This document shows positions 36,722-48,971 of a stretch of 64,000 nt of DNA, one piece after another. The position numbers were made by a program, and so were the translations under genes. Positions within the stretch are counted from its first letter, which is position 1. Every line of letters starts with the position of its first letter. Source of the stretch: Halomonas almeriensis (lineage in GTDB: Bacteria > Pseudomonadota > Gammaproteobacteria > Pseudomonadales > Halomonadaceae); assembly GCF_030409235.1 (NCBI RefSeq), contig NZ_JAUFPO010000012.1:150525-214524 (forward strand). Direction: 5' to 3'. The notes beneath the pieces were generated by a model that saw only the letters and a list, made by a program, of their open reading frames with translations, made no database searches and was not told where the DNA came from.

Positions 36722-37963
36722 TTATAACGGTTGCGCCCCGCCGTCGTCCGCCCCTTGAGCGCCCTCACCCGGCGTGGTCACTAGACGGTGCCCCGCCTGC
36801 TGGCGATGCCACTCCTCTCCTTCGCTGTGCAGATAACGGGCCGTGGTGTCGAGTCGTGAATGCCGGGCCGTCTCGGCCAGATAGCGCAGCTCGACGCCGG
36901 CCTGTGCCTGGTGAGTCAGGGCCGTATGGCGTAGCCAATGCGGCGTGGCGCGACGCAGCTGGCAAGCATCCAGCAGGTCAGGGTGTTTCGCTTCTTGAGC
37001 CAGGGCATCGGCCGCCCGGGCGAAGGTGGCACGCATCAACCGGTAGACCTGATTCTCCCCCAGGCCTCGCCGACCATCCAGACCACGCAGCACCGGTGTG
37101 ACCTCGCCTCGGGCCGGTTGCGACGGCAGCCCCAGGCAGGCCCGCCATTCGCCCAGCAGCTTCATCATGTCCGGCGGCACGGGAATGCTCGCCAGCTTGC
37201 CGCCCTTCCCCGTCACCTGCCACCACCAGCGCCCCTCGCGGCGCTTGAAATCATTCATGCGCGCCGCTGCCATCTCGCCGATACGCGGTGCAAGCAGATA
37301 GGCAAAGCCGAACAGCACGCGCTGGCGCTGCCATTCGAAACGCTGGCGTGGGCTGGCCGGTTCCGCAGGGGGTCGATTCAACCACTGCCATAACCACTGC
37401 CAAAGCGGACGTTCTAGATAGCGCTCGACACTGGTTTGTCGGTTATCCAGACGGCGGCGCTTGTCGCGCATCAACCGAAAGGGGTTGTGCTCCAGCCAGC
37501 CCGCCTCGACCAGCCAGGCAAACAACCCCTGGAGGATCACCAGGCTCTGGCGACGGCTGGACGGCGACAAGGGACCACGGAAGGGACGCCAAGCGGGGTC
37601 GTGGCGCGGCCTGGTCGGCCCGACCCAGTGCTCGCGGGGTCGCGGGTCCGCCAGAAAGGCCTCGAAGTCATCCAGGTCGCGACGCTGCAGATCCTGCAGT
37701 GACCGCCCTGCTTCATTCAACCACAGCAAGAGCCGCTCGGCCTCGCGTCGATAGGCACGCCGGGTATTGGGGCTGGCGCGATACTCGGCCAGCCAGCAGG
37801 CCACCGCCTCGGCATCGCTGGAGGCCTGGATGCGCCCGGATGACGACACAGGCAGCGCCGCGCTGTCCGCGGCCGCATACAGCAGGCTGCCGATCTGCTC
37901 GGCGGCCGGTCTGCTGGCCGTCGCATAGGGAGCTGAACCGGCAGGCAGCGAGTCGTCTTCCAT
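36722..37963 (-). CDS. Tyrosine recombinase (phage-integrase family)
   Basis: A 413-residue site-specific recombinase. A poorly conserved N-terminus of about 50 residues is followed by a SAM-like core-binding domain (ACWLAEYRASPNTRRAYRRE, about 56-73) and the catalytic domain. The catalytic set is complete: Arg227 in LLAPRIGE, Lys253 in TGKGGK, His342 and Arg345 in PHWLRHT, His368 in ARHSRLD, and Tyr377 in TARYLH. AAGGAA precedes the ATG at 37963. It is divergent from a KfrA-like gene, with a long inverted repeat between. No phage genes, tRNA or att duplication occur nearby, so it is not obviously part of a prophage. Confidence 0.85.
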   Translation of the reverse strand: MEDDSLPAGSAPYATASRPAAEQIGSLLYAAADSAALPVSSSGRIQASSDAEAVACWLAEYRASPNTRRAYRREAERLLLWLNEAGRSLQDLQRRDLDDFEAFLADPRPREHWVGPTRPRHDPAWRPFRGPLSPSSRRQSLVILQGLFAWLVEAGWLEHNPFRLMRDKRRRLDNRQTSVERYLERPLWQWLWQWLNRPPAEPASPRQRFEWQRQRVLFGFAYLLAPRIGEMAAARMNDFKRREGRWWWQVTGKGGKLASIPVPPDMMKLLGEWRACLGLPSQPARGEVTPVLRGLDGRRGLGENQVYRLMRATFARAADALAQEAKHPDLLDACQLRRATPHWLRHTALTHQAQAGVELRYLAETARHSRLDTTARYLHSEGEEWHRQQAGHRLVTTPGEGAQGADDGGAQPL

Positions 37964-38299
37964 GGGTTATTCCTTTGAGTAGGATCCTGGGTGGCGGCCG
38001 TGCCTCACGGGCTGCGGGCACTGCCCTGCCCGCACCGCGGTCCGGTTAGCGCATCGGCTCGCTCAGTGTGGCGTTACGCGGAAAGAAATTCAAGATAAGG
38101 CGCGTAATCTTGAATTTTTGGGCTAATGTGTAAATAAAATTATGTGTTACGTTTTATGTAATATACTTTATTTTAGTCTCCCAAAGCGCTATCCTGCGCT
38201 TAGCCTGAAGCAGTCGAGACCCACCAAAGGGGCCCCTACGCACATGGCGGCCGACACCGGCGATCAAGGCAAGCAACCCGGGTTACACGAGGAGTTCAC
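37964..38299. other. 336-bp divergent intergenic region of recombinase and KfrA-like genes
   Basis: No gene. The region changes from GC-rich (37964-38070) to markedly AT-rich (38085-38180) and contains the 13-6-13 bp inverted repeat, a second TTAC/GTAA palindrome at 38147-38161, and AT-rich promoter-like DNA (TAATAT at 38159-38164). It must carry both divergent promoters and probably the operators. Confidence 0.7.
38086..38117. promoter_or_regulatory. Inverted repeat with 13-bp arms and 6-bp spacer
   Basis: AAATTCAAGATAA (38086-38098) and TAATCTTGAATTT (38105-38117) are inverted copies with a single mismatch, separated by GGCGCG. The inner 11 bp of each arm match perfectly. It is either a KfrA-type operator or a core recombination site for the adjacent tyrosine recombinase, whose sites typically have 11-13 bp arms around 6-8 bp. 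Confidence 0.7.
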
Positions 38300-39346
38300 A
38301 TGGCACGCAGCGGTGTGCGATACGAGGATGTGCAACGCGCCATCGACGCCTTGATGGCACGCGGGGAAGCACCCAGCGTGCACAAGATTCGTGAAGCCCT
38401 GGGCACAGGCAGCTTCACGACCATCAGCGAACACTTGCGCGAATGGCGCCGGCTGCGCGAGGAAAACCGCGATGTTCCGCCTCCTCAGGGCATGCCCACC
38501 GAGCTTCAGGCACTGGCCGAAGCGCTGTGGAGTCAGGCCCAGGAAGCCGCCAATGACGCCCTGGTGCATTATCGTCAGGAAGCCGATACCCGCGTGGAAG
38601 AGGCCCAACAGCAGGTCGCCGGGGCCGAGCGCCGTGCGGAGGACGCCGAACAGCGGGAAGCCGCCCTGTCCTCGCGCCTGACGGAGCTCGATCAACGTCT
38701 CGATGAGCGGACCCGTGAACAGGCGCAGCTACAGGCCGAACACGATGCCCTGCAGGAGCGGCTGACCCGCGCGCAACAAGAGGTCGAGACCCTCCAGTCG
38801 CGACTGGAAGCCGCCAGACAGCAAGCTCGTGAGCAGGAACAGGCCCACCAGCAGGCCCTGGAAGCGCAGCAAACGAACCTCGAGCAACGCCTGCGACAGG
38901 AAGAGGAGCGCAATGAAAGCGCCGAGGCGCGCCTCATGGGCCTGCTGGATGAGGCCCGACAGGAGCGCCAGGCGGCCGAGAAGGCCCATGCCGGGCGCGA
39001 ACAGCGGCTCGAGCGTCAGCTGGAAGATGCCCGGGCACAGCACAAGGCCCGCGAACAGGAGCTGTCCGAGGCCCAACACGCGCGACACGAGGCCGAACGG
39101 GCCCGCGCCACGACACAGGAGAGAGAAACCGAGCTGCAGCGGCAGAATGAAGAACTGGCCGCGCGTATTACCGAACGCGATCGCCAATTGGCCGAGCAGG
39201 CCGAACACTGGCAACAACGCGAGCAGCAGATGGAAGAGCGGCTATGGACGTCGCTGGAAGCCTTGCGCAGCGAGTGGCGGGATGCGCGGGAGCGAGCCGA
39301 GGACACTACGGACTCGCCTGCTTCGGATCGCGAGGACCCCGCCTGA
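38300..39346 (+). CDS. KfrA-like DNA-binding coiled-coil protein
   Basis: 348 residues. The N-terminal 60 residues (GVRYEDVQRAIDALMARGEA, IREALGTGSFTTISEHLREW) match the KfrA N-terminal DNA-binding domain found in plasmid partition and regulation proteins. The rest, about residues 65-335, is a continuous Glu/Arg/Gln/Ala coiled coil, then a short acidic tail. Plasmid KfrA is an autorepressor that can form filaments on DNA. Here it is chromosomal and divergent from a tyrosine recombinase. GAGGAG precedes the ATG at 38300. A role in regulating or localising the recombinase, or in organising DNA, is inference. Confidence 0.78.
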   Translation: MARSGVRYEDVQRAIDALMARGEAPSVHKIREALGTGSFTTISEHLREWRRLREENRDVPPPQGMPTELQALAEALWSQAQEAANDALVHYRQEADTRVEEAQQQVAGAERRAEDAEQREAALSSRLTELDQRLDERTREQAQLQAEHDALQERLTRAQQEVETLQSRLEAARQQAREQEQAHQQALEAQQTNLEQRLRQEEERNESAEARLMGLLDEARQERQAAEKAHAGREQRLERQLEDARAQHKAREQELSEAQHARHEAERARATTQERETELQRQNEELAARITERDRQLAEQAEHWQQREQQMEERLWTSLEALRSEWRDARERAEDTTDSPASDREDPA

Positions 39347-39411
39347 ACGGGGCTGGCTCGCGCTAGAGGGGATGCCTGCCGCGACCAGCTGGCCACGGTA
39401 GTCACCGAGCC

Positions 39412-39999
39412 TCAGTAGTAGGCGTTTGTGGTATCCGAGTGGTCGGTGATGTCCCGGATGCCGCTGAGCTCCGGAATACGCTCCTTCAGGGTCTTCTCGA
39501 CGCCGTCCTTGAGCGTGATATCAACGGCCGCACAGCCCTGGCAACCACCACCGAAGGACAGCACGGCGACCTGCTCCTCAGTCAACTGCACCAGGCGAAC
39601 CTCGCCGCCATGCGCCGCCAGGCCAGGGTTGATCTCGCTGTACAGGACATAATTGACCTGATCCTCGAGCGGGCTGTCGGCATTGACCTTCGGCATCTTG
39701 GCATTGGGGGCCTTGATCGTCAGCTGCCCCCCCATGCGGTCGGCGTTGAAGTCGACCACGGCCTCTTCGAGGAAGGGAACGCTGTTGCTGTCGAGATAGA
39801 CGGCAATCTTCTCGAGCTCGAGACGCTGGTCACTTGGCTCTTCTTCGCCGGGCCGGCAATAGGCCAGGCAGGTCTCGGCGTAGGGCGTGCCCGGCTGGGT
39901 GATGAAAATGCGTACCGCTATCCCCTCGACGTTCTGCTTGGCCAGCAGTTCGGCGAGGTAATCCTGGGCACTGTCGGTGATCTGGATGCTGTCACTCAT
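39412..39999 (-). CDS. nfuA: Fe/S biogenesis protein NfuA
   Basis: 195 residues: an N-terminal degenerate A-type carrier domain ([32 protein letters not shown]) and a C-terminal NifU-like domain whose [11 protein letters not shown] motif provides the CxxC ligands for a 4Fe-4S cluster. NfuA delivers clusters to client proteins under iron or oxidative stress. The ATG at 39999 starts [12 protein letters not shown], matching the family; in-frame upstream codons would extend it without support. It is convergent with the KfrA-like gene and divergent from metH. The stop is 65 bp after the KfrA-like stop. Confidence 0.94.
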   Translation of the reverse strand: MSDSIQITDSAQDYLAELLAKQNVEGIAVRIFITQPGTPYAETCLAYCRPGEEEPSDQRLELEKIAVYLDSNSVPFLEEAVVDFNADRMGGQLTIKAPNAKMPKVNADSPLEDQVNYVLYSEINPGLAAHGGEVRLVQLTEEQVAVLSFGGGCQGCAAVDITLKDGVEKTLKERIPELSGIRDITDHSDTTNAYY

Positions 40000-40253
40000 G
40001 ATGCTCTCACTGTTCTGGCCCCGACCCGCCATTCATGGGGAGCGGAGTCGAGTTGTCGGGATTTGCCCTCATGGTAAGCGAGCCTTGCCGCCAAGACAAT
40101 CCCGAGTGTTTTGGTGGGTCTTTCCCGCCCTGCCGCTGACGGCCGGCATTTGCTACCATGTCGCCCCATCCGGCTCCCCGCACAAGGCGGATGCCGCATG
40201 GCACAGCCCATAACAACGCTCGATTCACGACTTGCCGGAGATCTTCCCGACCC

Positions 40254-43955
<3,702 letters not shown>

Positions 43956-43957
43956 CC

Positions 43958-45316
43958 ATGGCCGGATGTGCCAGCACAGGACCACAGCGCCGCCAGCTCG
44001 ATAGCCGGCGGCGGACCATTCTGCGCCTTGCCCTGCCGATCATCGGCGGGATGCTCAGCCAGAGCCTGCTCAATCTGATCGATGCCGCCCTGGTGGGCAG
44101 TCTGGGCGAGATTCCGCTGGCCGGTGTGGGAATCGGGGGTTACGCCACCTTCTTGATCACGGCCATGGTTTTCGGTCTTTCATCGGGGGTTCAGGCCCAG
44201 ACCGCGCGGCGCCATGGCGAAAAGGCCTGGGCCAGTCGCGCCATGGCCCTCAACGCTGGGCTCGTAATGGGCCTGGTGATCGCAGTGCCGCTGACCTTGG
44301 TGTGCCTGTGGCAGGCCCCACGGCTGATGGCCTGGATCAATCAGGACCCGGCGGTGAACGCCGAAGCCGTCAGCTACTTTCGCTGGCGCGTGGTGTCCCT
44401 GACGCCGGTGGCCCTGATCTTCTGCTTTCGCGGCTACTGGAACGGGATTCAACGTACCGGCCTGTATCTGCGCATCATGCTGATGATGCACCTGGTCAAC
44501 GTGCTGGCCAGTATCACCTTGATATTCGGTTATCTGGGGCTGCCGACCATGGGCGCTGCCGGCGCCGGGGCCGGTACGAGCCTCTCGCTGTTTGCGGGAC
44601 TGGTGGTATGGGCCGGCTATAGCCGTCGACATGCCAGTGTCAGTGGCTTTTTGGTGAGCTGGCCGGACCTCACGACCTTTCGCACCACCCTGCGCCTGGC
44701 GGCGCCGCATTCGTTTCAGCAACTCTGGTTCGCCGCAGGCTATGCGGTACTGTTCTGGATTCTCGGGCAGATTGGTACCGGAAGCGTGGCGGTCGGTCAT
44801 GTGCTGGTCAATCTGTCCTTGATGCTGATCCTGCCCGGCGTGGGCCTTGGCATGGCGGCCATGAGCCTGGTCGGTCAGTCGCTTGGCCGGCGGGATGGTC
44901 GCGAGGCCAAACGCTGGGGCTGGGAGGCAGTGCGGGTGGCCGTTGTCTGCCTGACACTGCTCGGTCTGCCTCTGTTGATCTTCCCCGAGCTGGTGCTGAG
45001 CTGGTTTCTGCATGACAGCCAACTGATTGCCCTGGGCAGCCGGCCGCTGCAATTGACGGCAATGATGATCATGCTGGACGCCGCAGCCCTGGTGCTGGCC
45101 CAGGCCCTGCTGGGCGCCGGTGCCAATCGAACCGTCATGTTGACAACGCTTACCCTGCAGTGGCTGCTGTTTCTGCCTGTGGCCTGGTGGGTGGGGGTGC
45201 ATCTGGCATTCGGGCTACTGGGTATCTGGTGGGTTCAGTTGGTCTATCGAGTGATCAACTCCCTGGTATTCGCCCTGATATGGAAGCGCCAACGCTGGAC
45301 GAGCGTGGCTCTCTAG
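43958..45316 (+). CDS. MATE-family efflux transporter
   Basis: A 452-residue inner-membrane antiporter of the MATE family (DinF-like subgroup) with about 12 transmembrane helices. RLALPIIGGMLSQSLLNLID near the N-terminus and GVGIGGYATFLITAMVFGLS in the second segment are characteristic, as is the second-half repeat LPGVGLGMAAMSLVGQSLG. Such pumps export cationic drugs or toxic metabolites using Na+ or H+. It starts 2 bp after the metH stop, so it is probably co-transcribed, although a functional link is not known. Substrate is unknown. The ATG at 43958 follows AGCTAACC, a weak ribosome site consistent with coupling. Confidence 0.87.
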   Translation: MAGCASTGPQRRQLDSRRRTILRLALPIIGGMLSQSLLNLIDAALVGSLGEIPLAGVGIGGYATFLITAMVFGLSSGVQAQTARRHGEKAWASRAMALNAGLVMGLVIAVPLTLVCLWQAPRLMAWINQDPAVNAEAVSYFRWRVVSLTPVALIFCFRGYWNGIQRTGLYLRIMLMMHLVNVLASITLIFGYLGLPTMGAAGAGAGTSLSLFAGLVVWAGYSRRHASVSGFLVSWPDLTTFRTTLRLAAPHSFQQLWFAAGYAVLFWILGQIGTGSVAVGHVLVNLSLMLILPGVGLGMAAMSLVGQSLGRRDGREAKRWGWEAVRVAVVCLTLLGLPLLIFPELVLSWFLHDSQLIALGSRPLQLTAMMIMLDAAALVLAQALLGAGANRTVMLTTLTLQWLLFLPVAWWVGVHLAFGLLGIWWVQLVYRVINSLVFALIWKRQRWTSVAL

Positions 45317-45440
45317 CCCGAAAGCGCTAGTCTTAATTCCATTTTGCGCATGAAATATGCATATTTATTCTTTTATCGTATAAAAAGAGGCCGGTAGACT
45401 AACCAGACTGTGCCACTTTCCTATTAAAGGAAGGCGTCGA

Positions 45441-47093
45441 ATGTATCGCTATGATAATCATGACCAGAGCCTGGTAGATGAGCGTGTCGCGCAATTTCGC
45501 GACCAGATGCGCCGCTACCTGGAAGGCAGCCTCAGCGAGGAGGAATTTCTCCCCTTGCGTCTGCAGAATGGTCTCTATGTGCAACGTTATGCCCCCATGC
45601 TACGTATCGCGATCCCCTACGGCATGCTGGCTTCCTACCAGTTGCGCAAGCTGGGTGAGATTGCCGCCCGCTATGACCGTGGCTACGGGCACTTCACCAC
45701 GCGCACCAACCTGCAATTGAACTGGCCGAAGATGGAGGATGTTCCCGATATCCTCGCCGACCTGGCGAGCGTGCAGATGCACGCCATCCAGACCAGCGGC
45801 AATGACATCCGCAACACCACCACCGACCAGTTTTCCGGGATCGCCGCCGATGAACAGGTCGATCCGCGTCCCTGGTGCGAGTTGATCCGCCAGTGGTCGA
45901 CCTTCCACCCAGAATTCGCCTACCTGCCGCGCAAGTTCAAGATCGCCGTTACAGGTGCCGAGGAAGACCGTGCCGCCATCCAGGTACACGATGTGGGCCT
46001 GCACTTGTGGCGTGACGAGGCCGGTGAAGTCCGCGTCAGGGTACTGGCCGGCGGCGGGCTGGGCCGCACGCCGATGATCGGCAGCGTGATCCACGAGGAT
46101 CTGCCCTGGCAGCATCTGCTGACCTACCTGGAGGCTCTGGTGCGGGTCTACAACCAGTTCGGGCGGCGCGACAACAAGTTCAAGGCGCGTATCAAGATCC
46201 TGGTCAAGGCGCTGGGCGCCGATGAATTTCGCCGCCGGGTCGAGGAAGAATGGTCCCATCTCAAGGACGGCTCTCAGACCCTGAACGACGAGGCCATCGA
46301 TGCCGTGGCGGCGCACTTCGTCGAGCCACCCAGGCGCGAGGTGTCGCAAAGCGCCATTGAGCACTATGAGCAGCTGAGAGCGGACAACCGCGCCTTTGCC
46401 CGCTTTGTCACCAACAACGTGACGGATCACAAGGTACCCGGCTACAAGGCCGTGACCCTGTCGCTCAAGCGCCATGATCATTCGCCGGGTGACGTCACCT
46501 CGGACGACATGAGCGCGGTCGCCGACCTAGCGGATGAGTTCGGCTATGGCGAGCTGCGGGTCACTCACGAGCAGAACCTGGTGCTGACCGATGTGCCCGT
46601 GGATCAGATGGAGGCGCTCTGGCAACGCCTGGAAGAGCTCGGCATGGCCAACCCGACCGTGGGCACACTCGCCGACCTGATCTGCTGCCCCGGCGGTGAT
46701 TACTGTTCGCTGGCCAATGCCAAGTCGATCCCGGTGGCCCAGGAGATTCAACAGCGCTTCGAGGACCTGGACTTCCTGTACGACCTGGGGCCCCTGGAGC
46801 TCAATATCTCGGGCTGCATGAACGCCTGTGGCCACCATCATGTGGGTCACATCGGCATTCTGGGCGTCGACAAGAAAGGCGAGGAGTATTATCAGATCTC
46901 GCTGGGCGGCAGCCAGGGCAATGAATCATCGCTTGGCAAGATTCTGGGGCCCTCCTTTTACCGTGAAGATGTCACCAATGTGATCGACAAGCTGTTGAAG
47001 GTCTATGTCGGCGAACGCCAGGCAGATGAGACCTTTCTGGACACCTACCGGCGGATCGGCCTGAAACCCTTCAAGGAGCATGTATATGCCTGA
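45441..47093 (+). CDS. cysI: Assimilatory sulfite (nitrite/sulfite) reductase hemoprotein
   Basis: A 550-residue siroheme/4Fe-4S reductase of the type found in Pseudomonas-like bacteria, reducing sulfite to sulfide. The two-fold repeat is visible in GHFTTRTNLQLNW and GELRVTHEQNLVLTDV. Cluster and siroheme cysteines are in ICCPGGDYCSLANAKS and NISGCMNACGHHHVGHIG. KFKARIKILVKALG is another family stretch. The partner DUF934 gene overlaps it by 8 bp, which supports sulfite over nitrite reduction, but nitrite use cannot be excluded by eye. AAAGGAAGG precedes the ATG. The 124-bp upstream gap contains an AT-rich tract (45340-45390) likely to be the promoter. Confidence 0.88.
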   Translation: MYRYDNHDQSLVDERVAQFRDQMRRYLEGSLSEEEFLPLRLQNGLYVQRYAPMLRIAIPYGMLASYQLRKLGEIAARYDRGYGHFTTRTNLQLNWPKMEDVPDILADLASVQMHAIQTSGNDIRNTTTDQFSGIAADEQVDPRPWCELIRQWSTFHPEFAYLPRKFKIAVTGAEEDRAAIQVHDVGLHLWRDEAGEVRVRVLAGGGLGRTPMIGSVIHEDLPWQHLLTYLEALVRVYNQFGRRDNKFKARIKILVKALGADEFRRRVEEEWSHLKDGSQTLNDEAIDAVAAHFVEPPRREVSQSAIEHYEQLRADNRAFARFVTNNVTDHKVPGYKAVTLSLKRHDHSPGDVTSDDMSAVADLADEFGYGELRVTHEQNLVLTDVPVDQMEALWQRLEELGMANPTVGTLADLICCPGGDYCSLANAKSIPVAQEIQQRFEDLDFLYDLGPLELNISGCMNACGHHHVGHIGILGVDKKGEEYYQISLGGSQGNESSLGKILGPSFYREDVTNVIDKLLKVYVGERQADETFLDTYRRIGLKPFKEHVYA

Positions 47094-47601
47094 TCAGCAA
47101 CGCTGCCTGATTGTCGACGGCGCGGTGGTACCGGATGAGTGGAGACTGCTCGGAGAAGCAAGCGAGCGCCCTGCGGATGAGCCCGTGATCATGCCACTGG
47201 CGGACTGGCAAGCGGCCCGCGAGGCAACCACGGCTCCCCTGCTGGCCAGTGACACCGTCCTGACACCGGAGCTAGTCGCCGAACTGGTCGAGGCGCCGCT
47301 GATTGCCATCGACTTTCCCAAGTTCACCGATGGCCGGGGCTACAGCCTGGCGCGGTTGCTGCGGGAACGACATGGGTATCACGGACAGATCCGCGCGGTC
47401 GGCGATGTCCTCATCGATCAGTTGTTCTACATGTCACGGTGTGGTTTCAACGCCTTTTCCCTGCGCGAAGATCAGCTCGCCGACGACGCCCTGAAGGCAT
47501 TGAATACCTTCAGCCGCAGCTATCAACCGGGCACCGATACCCGGGAGCCCCTTTTTCGTCGTCGGCTGCGCGAGAGAAACCCTCAACGCAGCGTGGCCTG
47601 A
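47086..47601 (+). CDS. DUF934 protein, sulfite-reductase partner
   Basis: 171 residues of the DUF934 family, nearly always encoded right after this type of sulfite reductase. Conserved parts are IAIDFPKFTDGRGYSLARLL, GQIRAVGDVLIDQLFYMSRCGFNAF (as short segments) and FSRSYQPGTD near the end. The family is thought to help supply electrons to, or assemble, the reductase, but the mechanism is not settled. I selected the second ATG (47086): AAGGAG at 47073-47078 is seven bases away, while the first ATG at 47080 is too close. The start overlaps the end of cysI by 8 bp, giving translational coupling. Confidence 0.85.
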   Translation: MPDQQRCLIVDGAVVPDEWRLLGEASERPADEPVIMPLADWQAAREATTAPLLASDTVLTPELVAELVEAPLIAIDFPKFTDGRGYSLARLLRERHGYHGQIRAVGDVLIDQLFYMSRCGFNAFSLREDQLADDALKALNTFSRSYQPGTDTREPLFRRRLRERNPQRSVA

Positions 47602-47629
47602 TGCGCCGGACAGCACCAGCTGCGACGGG

Positions 47630-47657
47630 GGGGTGCCGGCCCGGAGGCCTGCACCCC
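47630..47657. terminator. Hairpin between the DUF934 and Smr genes
   Basis: GGGGTGC at 47630-47636 and GCACCCC at 47651-47657 pair, with a GGCC/GGCC inner pair. It lies in the 87-bp gap between convergent genes. A short TCCTTGTTC follows on the plus strand, so it is a candidate shared terminator. Confidence 0.45.
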
Positions 47658-47688
47658 TCCTTGTTCACCGACTGGGCGCCGACCCCTT

Positions 47689-48282
47689 CTACCCTCGCCG
47701 CTTCTGCTGACGCTCCCGGTTGGCCGCCCTGGCCCGTTCACTCTTGCGCAGCATTACCCAGGTAGCGCCGATGCCCCCGTCGGCCTGTGCCGCCGAGGTG
47801 TAAGCCTGAACCTCTTCCAGGGCACTCAGCCACTTGGCCAGATACGAGCGCAGCACATTGGCCGCACTGTCGATCTCCCTGCCCCGACCATGCACGATCA
47901 ATACCGAGCGCAGATCGCTGTCGCGGGCTTCACACACAAAGATCGGCAGCGCACGGCGGCATTCGTCAAGCGGTCGTCGCAGCAGGTGCAGGCTCGCCTG
48001 GGCGGGATAGCCGCCATGGCGCAAGCGATCGACGACACCGTGCTGAATGCCGTCACGACGCCATTCCAGCGGGTCATGCGGGGGGATGAGGTCGACAAAA
48101 TCATCGGATAGGCCCCATGCAGTCGAGGTCTCGGCCTCGGCACTCTGGCGCCGCGCCAGCTGCGCTTCACTGGGACTGCTCGGCGGACGCCCCGGATCCG
48201 CACGGTCTCGCCCGCTGCGAAGGGGTTCTACATCTTCCATCAATGCCCGAAAATCCAGGTTCTCCTGCTTTGATGCATTCAT
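47689..48282 (-). CDS. Smr-domain protein (SmrA/YdaL type endonuclease-like)
   Basis: 197 residues. A disordered, Pro/Ser/Arg-rich N-terminal half (about residues 1-80) precedes a C-terminal Smr domain (about 85-190), whose central strand and glycine loop are SVLIVHGRGREIDS. The start of the domain, SLHLLRRPLDECRRALPIFV, is typical of stand-alone Smr proteins in proteobacteria. Related proteins cleave RNA or DNA or act in ribosome rescue. GGAGG precedes the ATG at 48282. It is convergent with the sulfite reductase operon and divergent from the GGCT-like gene. Biological role is unknown. Confidence 0.85.
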   Translation of the reverse strand: MNASKQENLDFRALMEDVEPLRSGRDRADPGRPPSSPSEAQLARRQSAEAETSTAWGLSDDFVDLIPPHDPLEWRRDGIQHGVVDRLRHGGYPAQASLHLLRRPLDECRRALPIFVCEARDSDLRSVLIVHGRGREIDSAANVLRSYLAKWLSALEEVQAYTSAAQADGGIGATWVMLRKSERARAANRERQQKRRG

Positions 48283-48440
48283 GCGACACCTCCGGCGGGC
48301 ACACCAACTGAAATATTGTGCCGATCATGTTAGCGTTCCCGGCCACCGGATCAACCCCGCGTGATGAAGGAAACATGACAACCTTTTGCCTCCACGGCGC
48401 TGTGCTGCCGGGAACGCCCCTGACAGATCGGGAGCTCTAG

Positions 48441-48866
48441 ATGCGCCGGAAGACGGGCTTTGCTATCACCGCAGGACTCGCCACTTTGCTGATCACTGCC
48501 GGCATCTTCTTCTGGCTGGTGTGGTTGAGTCCCTGGACCTATCAGCGCCCGGCCTCCCTGCCGGAGGTATCCCCCGGACCTCATCAGGTCTTTGTTTACG
48601 GCACCCTGCGACATGCCAGCGTGCGCTGGATTGTCTACGGACGCAGCGGTTCTCCTTCAGCTGCCACGCTCGAGGGCTATGAGCGTAACGATCTGGACCT
48701 GATCCGCGCCAGGGGTGCCAGTGTCGAAGGCCTCGTCTTGACGGTCGACCGCCGGGAGCTAAAGCGGCTGGATCGTTACGAACGCCTGGGCATTCGGTAC
48801 TCGCGAGAGCGGGTGGAACTCGGCGATGGCCAGCAGGCCTGGGTCTACCAACGCCTGGATGACTGA
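48441..48866 (+). CDS. Membrane-anchored gamma-glutamylcyclotransferase-like protein
   Basis: 141 residues. An N-terminal hydrophobic helix (FAITAGLATLLITAGIFFWL) anchors a GGCT/AIG2-type domain bearing VFVYGTLRHASVRWIVYGR, the substrate-binding YGTLR motif, and the conserved LKRLDRYERLG region near the end. Canonical members are cytosolic cyclotransferases acting on gamma-glutamyl groups; the anchor here points to the membrane or periplasm. The catalytic glutamate expected after the first third may be Glu95 (SVEGLVLTV), which I cannot place with certainty. A ribosome site (GGAGCT) lies before the ATG. It is monocistronic with the MgtC-like gene 105 bp downstream. Confidence 0.75.
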   Translation: MRRKTGFAITAGLATLLITAGIFFWLVWLSPWTYQRPASLPEVSPGPHQVFVYGTLRHASVRWIVYGRSGSPSAATLEGYERNDLDLIRARGASVEGLVLTVDRRELKRLDRYERLGIRYSRERVELGDGQQAWVYQRLDD

Positions 48867-48971
48867 ATGCGCGTTAATCCGCCTCCGGTGCAAGTTGTTT
48901 GGCAACGTAGATAACGGTATAAATAACATACCGGCATAGCCGACAAGGCGCCTTGCCTGTAGGCTGAAGAC

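Noticed and set aside
36722-39346. Prophage or integrative island bounded by the tyrosine recombinase
   Set aside because: No tRNA attachment site, duplicated att sequence or phage structural genes are present on either side; neighbours are housekeeping genes.
40033-40253. Possible cobalamin or SAH riboswitch upstream of metH
   Set aside because: No B12 box or SAH riboswitch core could be found by eye in the 220-bp leader.
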